The notes beneath the pieces were generated by a model, which did no database searches, had not been told where the DNA came from, and saw only the letters and a program-made list of their open reading frames with translations. From Lucifuga dentata (Eukaryota > Chordata > Actinopteri > Ophidiiformes > Bythitidae), in the NCBI GenBank assembly GCA_014773175.1, contig VXCM01002207.1:100533-164532 (forward strand): 64,000 nt of DNA, read 5' to 3'. The position numbers and the translations under genes are program-made. Positions 1 through 13,095 of this stretch are shown one piece after another. The first letter of the stretch is position 1, and each line of letters opens with the position of its first letter.

Positions 1-654
1 GTAGCTGAATGTATTCATGTAGAATTTGTGTAAGTGAGGTTTCTAAAACATACTTTCACTGTAATTACTGTACCCTCACAGCACTAATCGCAAGGCTCGG
101 GGCAATTCTTAACCAAAAAGAAACAGATTGTTTAGAAACAACAGTTTGTAAGTCTAGCATAAAGTGTAACTTTTAATTCAAGGAGAATGTGAGCCATTTT
201 GAAGTGGCTTGTAAATGTGGTCATGTGTGGTTTCTGTAAGTGAGGGCTGCTTTTCTCTTAAGGTTGAGGCAGGCGAAGGTGCTTTCCATGTGTTCATGCG
301 ATGCTGATTTCAAATCCTGCTTATGCCGACATCACATGCTTTCCTTCCTATCAGTCACTTTAAAACTATAAGATGATGAAAAATCCTAAACTTACACTGA
401 CTAATGTCCTGCAGTACCCTTTGCTCTGTGTCTTGGGGAATGTGTGTGTGTGCTAATGTGTGTGTGAGAGTCTGGTGCCTTTATGACCAACCCGTGATAT
501 AAAACAGAATGCTATGGTAAATTAATACTGGTCTACTTTTCTACCGCTCTGACCAATAAGCGAGTAAAGAATGACCGATTTGTATAAGAGACCTCAATGT
601 GCTCTCTGACCGAGACACGACTGGGAATAGGGGACACACACACACAAGCTTAAG

Positions 655-655
<1 letters not shown>

Positions 656-692
<37 letters not shown>
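656..692. repeat. (CT)n microsatellite
   Basis: About 18 CT units, ended by an N at 693. Confidence 0.9.
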
Positions 693-2540
693 NCCCCCCC
701 ACAGTCACAATGACACACTACAGCTCTTAGACTCCAGGGTCCAACAAAAACATCAGTGAGAGAAAGCTTGAGTACATGTGTGTGTGGTGTGTGTAGTTGT
801 GTATGTGTGTGTAAGGTGTGCACAGCAGTGTCAATAAACTGTGAGATGATGCGAAACCAAACAGAGGGAGCTCAGATTGAATCTACAGTAGGTATGTCTG
901 CCACCCTCAGAGAATCGCCTCCGTCTGCAGACTCAGACTGCAGATAGACAACACACATATGGCAAGACACTGAAATGTTTGTAGCCTAAATGAATTTTGC
1001 ATATAATTTATAGATGCATGCTCATTATTCGCCATTTTTGTCATATGGAGGTCTGGCAGAGATCAGCCTGTGACCATGATTTTGGGTCCCAACCCACAGT
1101 TTTACCAACCAGGCTATTTGCACCACTTGAATTTAACGTTCCTTCTCAAGACATTTTTATAGATTTTTGCAAGTAAAGTTATTACAATTATAGAGGAGGC
1201 CATTCAAATTTTAGGGAGGAGTAAAATCAAGTCTAGACAAAAATGCATTTCACTGATGAAAAGATGAGGCAAGTACAAGATGTGAAATTATGCTCAGAAT
1301 TGCGTAATTCCATGTTTTTTTCTTTCTGGGTGAAAAAAATGAAAGGAGGAAGACAAAAAAATTATCAAGTCATTTATTTTTCTAATTACAAAAATACTAT
1401 GAAATGGAAAACATGTATGATTGGACAATAAATTTGATATTTCTGTAAGAATAGTACATTATAATGATTTTTAGCTGGATTAAAACAATGCTAAGAAAAA
1501 CAGTTAAGACTGCATTTTAGATTTTTTTCAAATGCTCCTAAAATATAGTAAAAATCACATTTGGCAATGGTATTAGCTCTATTTAGTATCATATTATATC
1601 TCATGCTGAGAACTTGTCTCTCTGCAGGCCTCAGCATCAGTTCAGCCTGACGGGAGAAAATAATTTCCTTATAAAATACAAACACAAAGCCTCTCCAATT
1701 GAAAACAGCGATGAATCTCGACTACACTTGATCAGTTTGTATCGAAAATCTTTATGTTCCATCTCCAGGTGTATAACTTTGAACGCCTAAACCAGACCCA
1801 TGCCTCTTTTTTTCCCTTCCTCCCTTGATGGTTTCAGTTAGCCGGTAATGCCTGCATTTCATTATGGTTTCAATGTCAATAACGCCTGTTTTGAAAAACA
1901 CCCTCAAAGGGCCTGGGAACAAAGATGAAGAAGAGGGCAAGTGGGTGAGAAGGAGAGAGAAAGCGAGATTTGAAATGAAGAAGACACGTAATAAGATATT
2001 ATGACTTGTCTCTATGAGAGGAGAGGATGCCTAAGTATGCATTCATGTGCAGGCCATATGTTTCTGTGTTGTGATTATTTGCACGTTGGCCTGATAAGAC
2101 ACTTCACTTGCACTCAGAGTATTCCACATCTCTAATAATCATTGTCATAGAAACATGCAGATACACCAATCACTAATCAACATGAAGCATAAAAAGGCCA
2201 TATAGCTCTGGATGAATTGGACAGAAGACGAGGTTCTGTTTGCCTGCTTTGGCTATTGTTTTTCTTTTATTGGAAAGATAAACATGCAGCATTGGTCCTT
2301 GTGGTTAAATCAGAGCATTTCTTAATAATGGCTGTGGGATCATGTCAGTGTTTGTCTGGATGAGTCTGCGAGTTTGAGGAGGATAACAATGCAACAAACT
2401 CCCAAACTACTCCCACTGTGAACTGGAAACACTTCAGATATGAGCAGCTAGAAGTCCCCGTGGCACCCCACAGACACAGACACACACACAGACACACACA
2501 CACACATCGGGGAATGGCACTGCTGACCTAAAACACAAGT

Positions 2541-2772
2541 GCTTTTTGCACCAGAACAATTTCCAGGATCTCAAGAATTTTTCTTTGTTTCCCACCAAAG
2601 ACCCAGGACTCATTCTGAACCACAACTATAGTTCCTAAACCATTTTTAGCTCCTCCTCCGGTGCAGATACTCTGATGGTTCACAAACTGCTGGGTAGAGC
2701 TTCCAAGGCCGAACATTGATGATTAGTCAGGTGAAAGCTTCCTCCAGCCCGAACAAGTTTACGACCATCATT
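2541..2772. repeat. dispersed repeat family B, left part, interrupted by a TTAA element
   Basis: Shares with 19612 and 23880 the segments tttttgcaccag, tttgtt, agttcctaaac, aactgctgggtagagct and gaacattgatgattagtcag. It stops at ccatcattTTAA where the TTAA element starts. The matching right part appears at about 4030-4130. Confidence 0.5.
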
Positions 2773-3441
2773 TTAAAGGACAATACCACCCATTTTGCAT
2801 GTTTGAGCTTAATATATTCAATTTTCATACATGTAAGGTTACTGACAACNATACCACCCATTTTGCATGTTTGAGCTTAATATATTCAATTTTCATACAT
2901 GTAAGGTTACTGACAACCATTTCCCAAAGGATAATCTCAGCTTTCCTGATATTTTGCAAAATCTCTTAATCTTTCAAAATCAAACATTCAAATGATACAC
3001 CCACCTTAAAAATCAATGTTTTGCCTGCTAATAGTTACGCAGCTTTATGAAGTCATGGTCGTTTAAATTTTTCAATAAACGCAGGTCTTCTTTTGGGACT
3101 ATATTCCCCGGTGGAGACATACATTCACTCTGTGCTTTTTATTGCACTTAAATGCTAAAATTACATTATTTCAAAAACAAAAAAAAAAAAACCCTGAATA
3201 TACGTGTTGTACAAAATGATGGATTACCTATCCCAAGAACATTCCAAGTATCAACAAGTTGATTTTAATAGCGTACCAGAATGAACACAAACCAATGGTG
3301 GTCTGGAAGGTAGGAAAAACATTTTTTAACTCACCATCCCAGTCGTATGCTTTGGGAAAAAATGATTGTCGGTAATGTAGCATGTATGAAAATTGAATAT
3401 ATTAGGCTCAAACATGCAAAATGGGTGGCATGGTCCTTTAA
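2773..3441 (+). mobile_element. TTAA-flanked element, long form, copy 1
   Basis: Starts TTAAAGGACAATACCACCCA and ends with the near reverse complement, GGCATGGTCCTTTAA. The inverted termini match over about 90 bp (cattttgcatgtttgag against ctcaaacatgcaaaatg). There is no coding capacity. A 67-nt assembly duplication sits at 2783-2917 around an N. TTAA target sites are typical of piggyBac and Kolobok transposons; assignment to either is inference. Confidence 0.75.
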
Positions 3442-3804
3442 ATCAAGGTTGAATTGGCAATCGGGAGAAGTGGGACTTTTCCCAGTGGGCTGCAGCTACC
3501 GGTGGGCCAGCCGGTGGCCTTTGCACTGCACAATATAATATTAATAAAAATTAACTTAAACAAAGCAAACATATAATTTTCTTGGTGCGGAGAAACAGTG
3601 GACAATTTATGGACTTATTCGCCCCACCTCTGGCATCACTGACATTTTCGTCTGCCCCCCGCCCAGACATCTTAAAGTCTTGGTAAAAGTTAGCATCCTA
3701 ATCCGACACTTTTTTAATACAATTTTAAGTACATAAATTGAGCTTGTTTCTGTGTGCAGTGAAACAGCAACAACAAAGTTTCAACTACATGAAAACTGTT
3801 AAGT

Positions 3805-3933
3805 GAGGAGCAGGTACGGAAAAGGAAATCGAGAGCTGTCCACTTGAAAAAAAAAAAGAAGTCGGGATNGAGGAGCAGGTACGGAAAAGGAAATCGAGAG
3901 CTGTCCACTTGAAAAAAAAAAAGAAGTCGGGAT
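3805..3933. other. assembly duplication, 64 nt twice around N at 3869
   Basis: Identical copies starting gaggagcaggtacggaaaag. Confidence 0.9.
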
Positions 3934-4029
3934 GCAGAATTACTCATAATGAAAGGAGGTCAAGAAAATATTGAAAAATTAAACAAGACTACAAAAATAT
4001 GAAAGATCACTATTATCAAAGTGGTTCAG

Positions 4030-4130
4030 AGAGAGATGTCACTTTCTCTGATTTTTATATAATTTCTATAATCTTCACACTAAGCTCAGTGGGAATCTGA
4101 GCAAGGAACTCACTGAAGGAACAACATAGT
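4030..4130. repeat. dispersed repeat family B, right part
   Basis: The segments agatgtcacttt, atttctataatcttcacac and tctgagcaaggaactc match the right parts at 19975-20075 and 24300-24375. Confidence 0.42.
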
Positions 4131-6151
4131 TTAATAACTTCATTTTTATTAACCTCAAATGCACCAAACCTCCTCAAAGCTTCAGGATCTTTCTGGACAG
4201 AAACTAATCAAAGGCTCCATTTCACAGCACACAGCATGAAGTATGGCAGCGAGGTCTCACGGCCTTTAACACACGTACACATCAGCACACACGCAAACAT
4301 GCACATATGCGGTGCAGGGTGAGGTAGGGGTATAACACCCCATGTCTCCCTCAATAACATACCAAATCCATCAAGGTGCCCCAGACTCCAGCACCACCGC
4401 AGGAAACAGAACGGGCTTAATAAACAGCCCTACAGCAAACGATGGCTTTATGGATTAAGACACGTACAATGTGTCAGTTATATCACGAGTATGACCCAAA
4501 TCACACGTCATCAAATTACTGTCACACGCTCCAAAAAATAAGAACCAAACAACACATTAAAGAGAAGGTTTGTGTTTTAAAGAAAATGAAAAACCTGGAC
4601 TGCATTTCTGAACCTGCAGAATATTTCAATAAGTGTTTGTGTGTTTAATATATTGACAATAATTTCAAAACTTGTGATGAGTTAATTATAAATCAGTAAT
4701 TTCCAGCAGTAAAAGCATTTGCAACATACATATATTTACACCAACTTGATGCCACATTGGTGAGTAAAAGTATCAGTTTCTATCAAAAATATAAAGATTT
4801 TTGGATGATTCAAAACTTTGGGACACGAGTGTATCTGCCAATAAGTTAGATGTTCTAGTTTCTAAACCATTATGTAATCATTACCGACTTCTCCCAAAAA
4901 CATCATACACTGCTTATTAATGCAAGCACACACACATATACGGTCACTCTGTTTTGTAAATCACATTTAGGACAAAGAAACAAGCAGAAAAACTGTCCTC
5001 ATGTTTGCATAACCCATAAATCAATAAAAAGAGATTGCTTTCACATTATTAAAAACAAATGAGATTACAAAAAGTCAGTTAACTTACTGGAATATTTATG
5101 TATATATGTATCTATGGAGAAACCTGAACGCGTCTTTCCTTCCACAAGGCGACGAGAAACAAGGGCAAAAGAGAAGCAAGAATGAATGAAATATTATGAT
5201 GTATTATAAATGAATATGTGCGTGCATAGGCAGAGGGAGAGATAGAAGGAGAAAGAGACGCCTGTGTACCAGGAATGTTTCCTGTTGCGTTTTATATCTC
5301 TAATCTCACATGACTGAATCCTGATTATGAAACGCCAAGTTCCTCTAAATGCACACACTGTGGATGGCAGAGAGAGAGATGAGATTTTATGATAAGGATA
5401 TTACACTCTACTTCTGGGGGTTCTGGTTGGTCATATTCCCATCATGACCTGTATTTGACCTCAAATTTGAAAAGGCAAAAACCAAGGTGTTCCTGATAAA
5501 TGAACTCTGAAAACCTGAAGACTGTGCTAATACATGATACTGAGGAATAAATATAATAGTATAGTATAATATAATAATATGCACCAAGCGTTGATACCTT
5601 TCAGTGGGCCCAAAGATTCACAATCTTACAAAAGCTTAGCCAATTTTCCATCTTTACCAGCAAATTTGATCTGATAAGCTGGAAATTTTCCTTTAAAAAA
5701 AAAAAAAATAATAAAAATTGGGGTCAATCTAAAATTAAAGAGTCAATACACTGTAAGAAAATGAGTATACAGTTGTTTTTCTTTAACAAGAACTACAAAA
5801 GTTATGCAACTGTGTACTGAGTAAAATCTTAAAATAAACATTTTGACAGATGGAAGATTTTAGCTGATCATGTCTGTTTATTCAGGCTGTGAGCAGAATA
5901 AACAACGGCTTGCTTTAACATTTCCTACATTTCCTACTGTCACCTTTATCAGCACGCCTCTGATCAGCCCTACATCATGACGCACACACACATGCACGCA
6001 CATACATACACAAACCTGTCTGTTTCCTGGAAGCCAATCAGCCTGCTATCCTTCAGCAGTCTTTTTATTAACTCAGACTTAACTGCAGCCAACACAAAGG
6101 TAAAAGCATAAGAATGATTCCTGTGTGCAAGTACACATGCACGTGCGTACA

Positions 6152-6153
<2 letters not shown>

Positions 6154-6185
<32 letters not shown>
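6154..6185. repeat. (CA)n microsatellite
   Basis: About 16 CA units. Confidence 0.9.
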
Positions 6186-6187
<2 letters not shown>

Positions 6188-6274
6188 GAGGTGTCCGACC
6201 TGCCCGCCTGTCAGCACACCAAAAGGCTCCTTTGTCCTTTGATAACCCTTGTCCAGCCTCCTCTACAGGAGGCT

Positions 6275-6397
6275 GTCTCCCTAACAAGCCTTGCCCGTGG
6301 CAGGAGCCCCGAGCTGGGGCAGAGAGCAGAACAATNGTCTCCCTAACAAGCCTTGCCCGTGGCAGGAGCCCCGAGCTGGGGCAGAGAGCAGAACAAT
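6275..6397. other. assembly duplication, 61 nt twice around N at 6336
   Basis: Identical copies starting gtctccctaacaagccttgc. Confidence 0.9.
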
Positions 6398-7839
6398 GCC
6401 CCCCCTTCTGCAGCCAGCCCCGTTCACACAGGGAACTCTAATGAAATCCGTGTCTAACCAGCTTTTCACCCCAAAAGCCCTCCAAACCCACTTTTCATCA
6501 CCTTCCCCTCTGATATTACATTTCCTCCTGTTGTGATTCTTAAGGAATTTATTTCCATTGAGTGCTGAGATAATATGATGTTGCAGTCTAATCTAAGCAA
6601 CTCCTGGTCTCCCATTGCTGAAAATATATTTAACCTAAGTCCCCATTTAGATTTTCTACCATGGATTTTGTCATTTTACTCCATTTCAATATTCAAATGA
6701 ACATCAAAAGTATCATATTTTTTTAAAATAAAAGCCAAAAATACTCACATTAATCAACCACACACATTAAGAAAGCCTCTGGCCTAAGAAGGAAGAGAGA
6801 GCCTTTTGAATTATCTCTGCCCTTGATTTACTTTTGGAAACAAAAGAAGACAAACTATAAATTTTAGAAAGAAAAAGAAACAGTAAGAAAAAACACAGAC
6901 CCTGTTCCCTGACAAGAAAACCTCTTGTACAATAAGTGGCAGGACCATAAAAAAAAAAAAAAAACTGTCTTCATTTTCTGTCTGTTGTGGAAATCCGTCT
7001 GGACGAGTCACCACAACAAACGCTCATCTGACCATGAATCACATTTCTTTACTTTCTCCTTGTAGTTTCAAGAGTTCTTAGTTCAACTTGCAGTCAAAAG
7101 TGAATTGATGGCATCTTTGTTCCAAAGAAAAAAAAAATGATATGTATGTCACAGAAAAAGACACCAAAAAACATGTCAGCTTAATAACAACACTTAATGT
7201 CATTATTGTCAAAGTGTGCTTAAACAATGACAAACAAAATGAACTTAATTCCCTTTTCTCTTTCCTAAATGATCATTTTTGACCTTTTTCCAAAGTAGAG
7301 CTGACAATTTAAGTTGATGGAAAAAATGCTACATGCTCAGGGTCATGTGCCCAAAAATATTAAACTTCTCCATCTTCTCCTCTTTAAAGATGTTCTTGAT
7401 TTTTTCAATTTTTCCCCTCCGTCCTAAAACCTCTTGTCAGAGACAAAGGCCTTCGTGTTTAATGTCTCTGTCAACACTTTAAAGAGTTGGCGGTGTTGTG
7501 AAAAATGAGCCAGAGCGTACAGCGGAGGGAGGTGATTTCCCCCGAGCCGCTTGTAATTGCTTCAAGCTTTGTCCAGACAGGACGAAACCAGGAGGCCTGG
7601 TGCAGGAAGCTGGACAGGAAATGGTTCAGATTCAGCCAGTCAGGCAACATGCTGGCTTCTCCTAGAGCTGCAACGCATAGATGCAGCAATTGCATGATGT
7701 GTAACACGACATCACCTCAGAGTACACACAGGATGGCGGTTGTTTAATTTTCATGAATTTACACAGAGTAAGCATCAACTAGGATGACACAACAGGACCC
7801 AACATATATCAGAGGTCAGTTAATCATAATTGTTATACT

Positions 7840-7856
7840 GCAAGCAAAAAAACAGC

Positions 7857-7887
<31 letters not shown>

Positions 7888-8160
7888 TTTTACATTGCAT
7901 TATACATATTTTTGAAAAAATATAATTATTTTAAAATAATATATAAATAAAATGTATTGTTTTCTTAATTCAAATTACATTAAATTAAATAGCAAAGTAC
8001 ATGATTTTAAAAATAATTATAATATTAAAAACATTAAAATTTTAAAGTGTATTATGTAAATTATTTAAATAAAAAATTAACAATTAATATTAGTTAAATA
8101 AATTTAAATTAATTTTAAAAATTAAATTAAATAAAGCATATTTAAAAAAAATTTAAATTC
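7840..8160. repeat. AT-rich block with (AAT)n
   Basis: (AAT)n at 7856-7887 is followed by about 270 bases made almost only of A and T. Confidence 0.8.
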
Positions 8161-9788
8161 ATGTATGAGTAATGTGTGACAGAAAGTTGACATGCTTGAC
8201 TGCAACTGGCATGTCAGTAATGTTATGCTCTCCTATGGTAATCCATTAGCTGTCAATGGGTCATGATATGTACCAAATTAACATTCCAAATTTTTTTAAA
8301 AAAGTATTTTCTATTCATTTTAAGTCTATGTAAGTCCATGTTCCCTTAGTCCCCGGTAGTCTGGTTCCTATCTGGGGGGTCAATCTGATGCTGCAGCCCT
8401 CTCCTGCATTTATACCGCAGCTTTGAAGATCTGCTTTAAATCAAAGAGCCCAGATGCTCTCTGTCTCTCTTCTAATGGATGAAAACATGGACATCAGCAC
8501 ACTGATGAAATGATGAACAGCACAGATGAGCACAAACATGCATGTACTCACAATTATCCACAGGATGAATATTCAAGTTACAGGTGCCTTTGTAGATTCT
8601 CAGCAAAAACTTTAACATTTGCACAAGGGGTTTGCACTAATTGAATTCACTGAAAAGGCCTGACCTCATCTAAACTCTTCATCCTTCCACTTATAAATAA
8701 TACAGGCTGATGTAGGTGTTTCTTTCCATAAAAATGGCTCTTGAGGGTGAAAACAGCATGACTCACTCCCCTCTGGACTGAAAGTCCATACAAACTGAGA
8801 AACGCTGATCTAAAGGACGCCTCCTCTCAAATCCTACAGCTGTCTCATTAACTCCAAATGCTTCAAGAACTGAACAGAGACCATTTGGACCACCAGTGAA
8901 AAAGAGAACACACTAAAGCCACACAGAGAAAGCAGGTGAAAGTTAGAGAGAAACGACTGAATGGGATGACGCTTTTTTTTTTCTCCAGCAACCCTTTCCA
9001 TTTCTGCCCAAATCCTGGGAACCTTCCCTTTACCATCTTTTCGTCTCCTCCCTTTCTCACTCGCTCTCCACATTTTCTCCTTTCTTCCAACTAGGATTAG
9101 CTCAGCGGGACACCAGCATTCCTTCTCCACTGGTCGTCTTTGTCTTGACATTCCCACTCCTCCCAGTGTCTTCTGTAGCCTGCATCCAACCCAGAAAACC
9201 AACTGTTCCATCTACTGGGAACAGGTTTTTTCTTTCTTTTTTTTTTTTTTACCCAAATAAAAGCCAGTTGTACTTTGATTTAAATACAAGAATCAAATAA
9301 ACATAAAAAGCTAGTGGATTATTGCCCAAAGTGGCTTTATAGCCAAACGTATTCTCAGGTTCAAGGGTGCTCTTGCAGTAACTTTGATCTGGAGTCAGTT
9401 TTGCACTCTCGATTATCTGTTATGGGGTTTTGTATCAGGGTAAGAAAACAGATACATGGACCAAAATGGAGGGCAGCTATAGTTTGGGTTGGGCACAGCA
9501 AGGAAGGCCATCATATTGTTACAGTCACAAGAGTTTATTTTTAACTGGAAATCAAAGGCATGAGCCTTTATTTGCTTCTTTCTCTTTCTGATATCTGGCA
9601 TTATTCTTATTTTGGACCAGCATTCAAATCCAGCAAACCTGGGCTACACTTACATGTTTAATTACATTTTTTTTTTTTTGATAACTTCTTCACATATTCT
9701 TTTTAAAGTGGCTCATAGCTGATACCTGCAGTTTAGACCTGAACTAACGCGCATGCACAATAGAGGGTTTATTGCCCAGGAGGTAGAC

Positions 9789-10222
9789 AAGGGCCCCTTT
9801 TATACATTAAAATGCAATGTCTGTATCTGGATATTTTATCTGGATAATGACATCTGATGTCAGCATGTGCATTTACACTTTGGATTAAAAAGCATTCTCA
9901 TTATCTGAATTATGCATTGTGGTCGAATCTCAGTCAACAGTTCATTTTTTTTTAGAATAACTAATAACTTTTTTTTGTTTTTGCAAGGATTGTTGCTGTG
10001 CATATTCCAGGTGCAGATACCCATTTACAGCAATCCCAGCTGTACAAATTACATTTACACCTGCCTAGTTATGACTGAGATCTGATCATTACTGCAAACC
10101 AGACCACATTAATATGAGGTGTGGAAGAATGTATTGTTTTCTGATCTCAATGTGTGGTGCATTTACACTTCAACACGCATTTTTAAATACAGATTGCATT
10201 TTAATGCAAAGTGCAACCAGGG
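9789..10222. mobile_element. MITE candidate with inverted ends
   Basis: The left end contains CATTAAAATGCAATGTCTGT and the right end the inverse ACAGATTGCATTTTAATG. The interior carries gtgcatttacactt twice (9866 and 10157). No frame is preserved. Confidence 0.45.
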
Positions 10223-10809
10223 ATAAAATACAGCAATACACACGAGATTCGAAATAATCATACAACCTATTGTTATGAAAGGGTTAGAGCAGTTGTTGCA
10301 GCAATAATCAGAGTTGCGTCAATTATATGTGAATATTATCGTATTTTTAGATGGCTGTCACATTGACAGATTTCTGATACATATTAGTTTGATTTCTGCA
10401 TATGAATGTGACCCAACTAGGTCTGATAATATCAGATTCCAAGTACTGTTTACGCATTAGTAATGAATATCCGATAAGTGCTACATATATGCAAAAATAT
10501 TTTTTTTTTTCACTCGAACCTGGTAAAATAAATGTAGCTACATGTTTGCACAAACTGGAATACCTTATTATGTCTAATATGTTTTTGAAAGCAGCCTGTA
10601 TATATCTTTCACGGTGATCCACATAGTCCAGTCAGGGGGTATCACGCTACATGCAGATACTAGATTTACTGCAGAAAGGAGGATAAGGAGACTGCAGGTA
10701 TAAACACCAGCTGCTCACAGAGAAGAAGTCCCATTATAACAATATGACAGCTGCCAGCAATGATGTATTATAGGATAAAGCTAGCCCATGCATTGAAATA
10801 AATATGGTC

Positions 10810-10838
10810 TCACACACACACACACACACACACACACG
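10810..10838. repeat. (CA)n microsatellite
   Basis: About 14 CA units; imperfect (GA)n follows at 10959-11003. Confidence 0.9.
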
Positions 10839-11230
10839 CCTGAAAAACACACGTTGCACTTGGGTTTCAAGTTTCATAATCTAGTAAATGAGGAAATCTG
10901 CTATGTAACCTCATAAGTAAAAGAGGCATGCACACAACTGAGTGATGCATAAAAAGACAGAGAGAGAGAGAGAGGGAGAGAGAGAGACAGAGAGAGAGAG
11001 AGAAACCTGTGGGCTCGGAGACATGACAGAAAGACAGACAGAGACATGGGATTGTTAGAGAACGTGAAGACAAAAGACAAGCTGAGAACATGCAGAGATG
11101 AGGAGGAGGGGCAGATGATTGATGGAGTATCCCAAACAAATGAGTGTATTGGCCTTGGGTTTTGACCCTATGTTTAATCCTTTCACATGACCTTAGCAAC
11201 TGTGCATGCAAACACAACACACGCATGCAC

Positions 11231-11233
<3 letters not shown>

Positions 11234-11289
<56 letters not shown>
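11234..11289. repeat. (CA)n microsatellite, long
   Basis: About 28 uninterrupted CA units, the longest dinucleotide run seen here. Confidence 0.92.
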
Positions 11290-11293
<4 letters not shown>

Positions 11294-13059
11294 CCATAAT
11301 GCCCAAAATCAGAGGAAGGACTTTTGATTGAATAATCATCTACGTTTTTAATACCAGAGTGGATAATAGTTTTATTAACACAGCTGATTCTTGTGTTTCA
11401 GCTTTTCTCCTTAATCTCCACAGTGCACTAACTTACGTGTGTGGGTGTTAATTACACAGACTGAATTGTTCATACACCATCAAGGTCCCATGTGTATGTG
11501 CACTGCTCTCAGCTCGCCAGCTTAGTTTACACAAGAAGGTCATTTTAATCAGGTGAAATACCAGGCTGCCTAATCTGTGGGTCTTTGCTTGAGCATAAAC
11601 AGAGGATATCCCCGAGCTCAGCCGGGATCACATACCTGGAGTCATGGAAAAGTCATTTCTGGAGCTGACCGGAGCAATCCAATAACCTCTCTCTCTCTCT
11701 CTCTCTAACTCCTTACCAACCTAACCCCCGTTTCTCCTTCTTTCACTATCCATCATTTGTTTTTTTCAGTTATTCTATTCAGCCCCTTATAGTTTTCTCT
11801 TTCTATTTGTCTCATTTGGTCCCTTGACCGCTTTTGCATTTATACAAGTGTTCATACATGCACACAAGTATGTAATTTATGACTGTGGAAATTGCAGGGA
11901 TAATATGCATGGTCTCACACACACACACACATACACACACACAGATGCACACCTAAAAATACAATACACCCAATCATCTTCTCTGGCTTTAGTCACCATA
12001 TATCAGGGCTCAAAAGTGAATCCCACAGACTTGGGAGGGAATGTCAGATCATAGTTGACTCATTTTTCTTCAAAGCTTCTTTTCGAGTTGCTTTGTCCTA
12101 ATGCATGTAGGCAGGTGAAGGGTCGCCATTCGCCTCTCTGTCTCTTTCTCACTTCCTCTCCATCATTCTGCTTTCTTCCTCATCCCTTCCATAGCTTTTT
12201 CCTAAAAATTTCTCCATGAACCAGAGACTGGTTGAGGGGTCAAATTAGGAGTGGTTGCAGAAGATATTTACATGTTAGGAACATACTTAAATCAGCTAAG
12301 TTCAGACAGCTTCGAAACCTAGAAATTCAGCCTTTAAGATCAGGAAAACTAAAATTTAAGCTATATCATAATCATAGTATGGGCTCTCAAACAGCCTGAA
12401 TGCTCAGCAGGTTAAGGTGGGTTTACAGCTTAGTCTTGGGCATGGCCATTGGTAGGTTTCCCTTTATTGTGTTTAATTAGCTGCCCTATCAATTCTCCAG
12501 AGCTAAAGATATTATTAATAATATACAGATGAGGACAATTTCTGAATTTAAAGGTATTATTTTTTATTTTAACCCTGAATCGAACAAAAAGTGAAAAGTC
12601 AAATACTAGATAGTACTTAGAATCAACACCAAAGTCTCCAGCTTGTTGCAACTTTAGAGTGGGCAACCACTCCCAGATTAAACAGATACGGACATTTTTA
12701 TAAGTACTTATTGCTCAGCTAAAAACAAAATAAAATAAATACCTGATTATGTGAACAGCAGAAAGATGTGAGCGAAATTAACAAATGCAACCACCGTTAG
12801 TCTTGCACCTTTAATTTTCTACGGCAGCTACAATATACTATCAACAAGAAATATAGCACTACTATGACTTTGAATTATCACCAAAGAATTCATTATGCAT
12901 ACGGCATTTCTACCATTGTCTGGCATTTTGCCTCTCTTCCTGTTCGTGATAACATATCGATAAGTTATCACTCTTAATCACACATGCATATCAGTTAAGG
13001 CGGTGGAGCAGCCCACAGTGTGGCGACTTTGTTATCAATGTGTAATTTGAGTTTGTTAT

Positions 13060-13061
13060 GT

Positions 13062-13092
<31 letters not shown>
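13060..13092. repeat. (GT)n microsatellite
   Basis: About 16 GT units. A shorter run lies at 13509-13532. Confidence 0.9.

Positions 13093-13095
<3 letters not shown>

Noticed and set aside
2783..2917. Tandem duplication as a biological signal
   Set aside because: The copies are identical and separated by a single N, like seven other places here; this is an assembly join.
8834..9211. 125-codon open frame, minus strand
   Set aside because: Composition is biased (K/R/E-rich then L/F/S-rich) over a purine/pyrimidine-rich stretch, with no family resemblance and no splice context.
10867..11286. 139-codon open frame, minus strand
   Set aside because: Its N-terminus is a VC/CV translation of the (CA)n run and its centre an LS/SL translation of (GA)n; low complexity explains it.
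11234..11289. CRISPR-like or satellite array
   Set aside because: All regular repeats here are mono-, di-, tri- or tetranucleotide microsatellites; no spaced direct repeats were seen.
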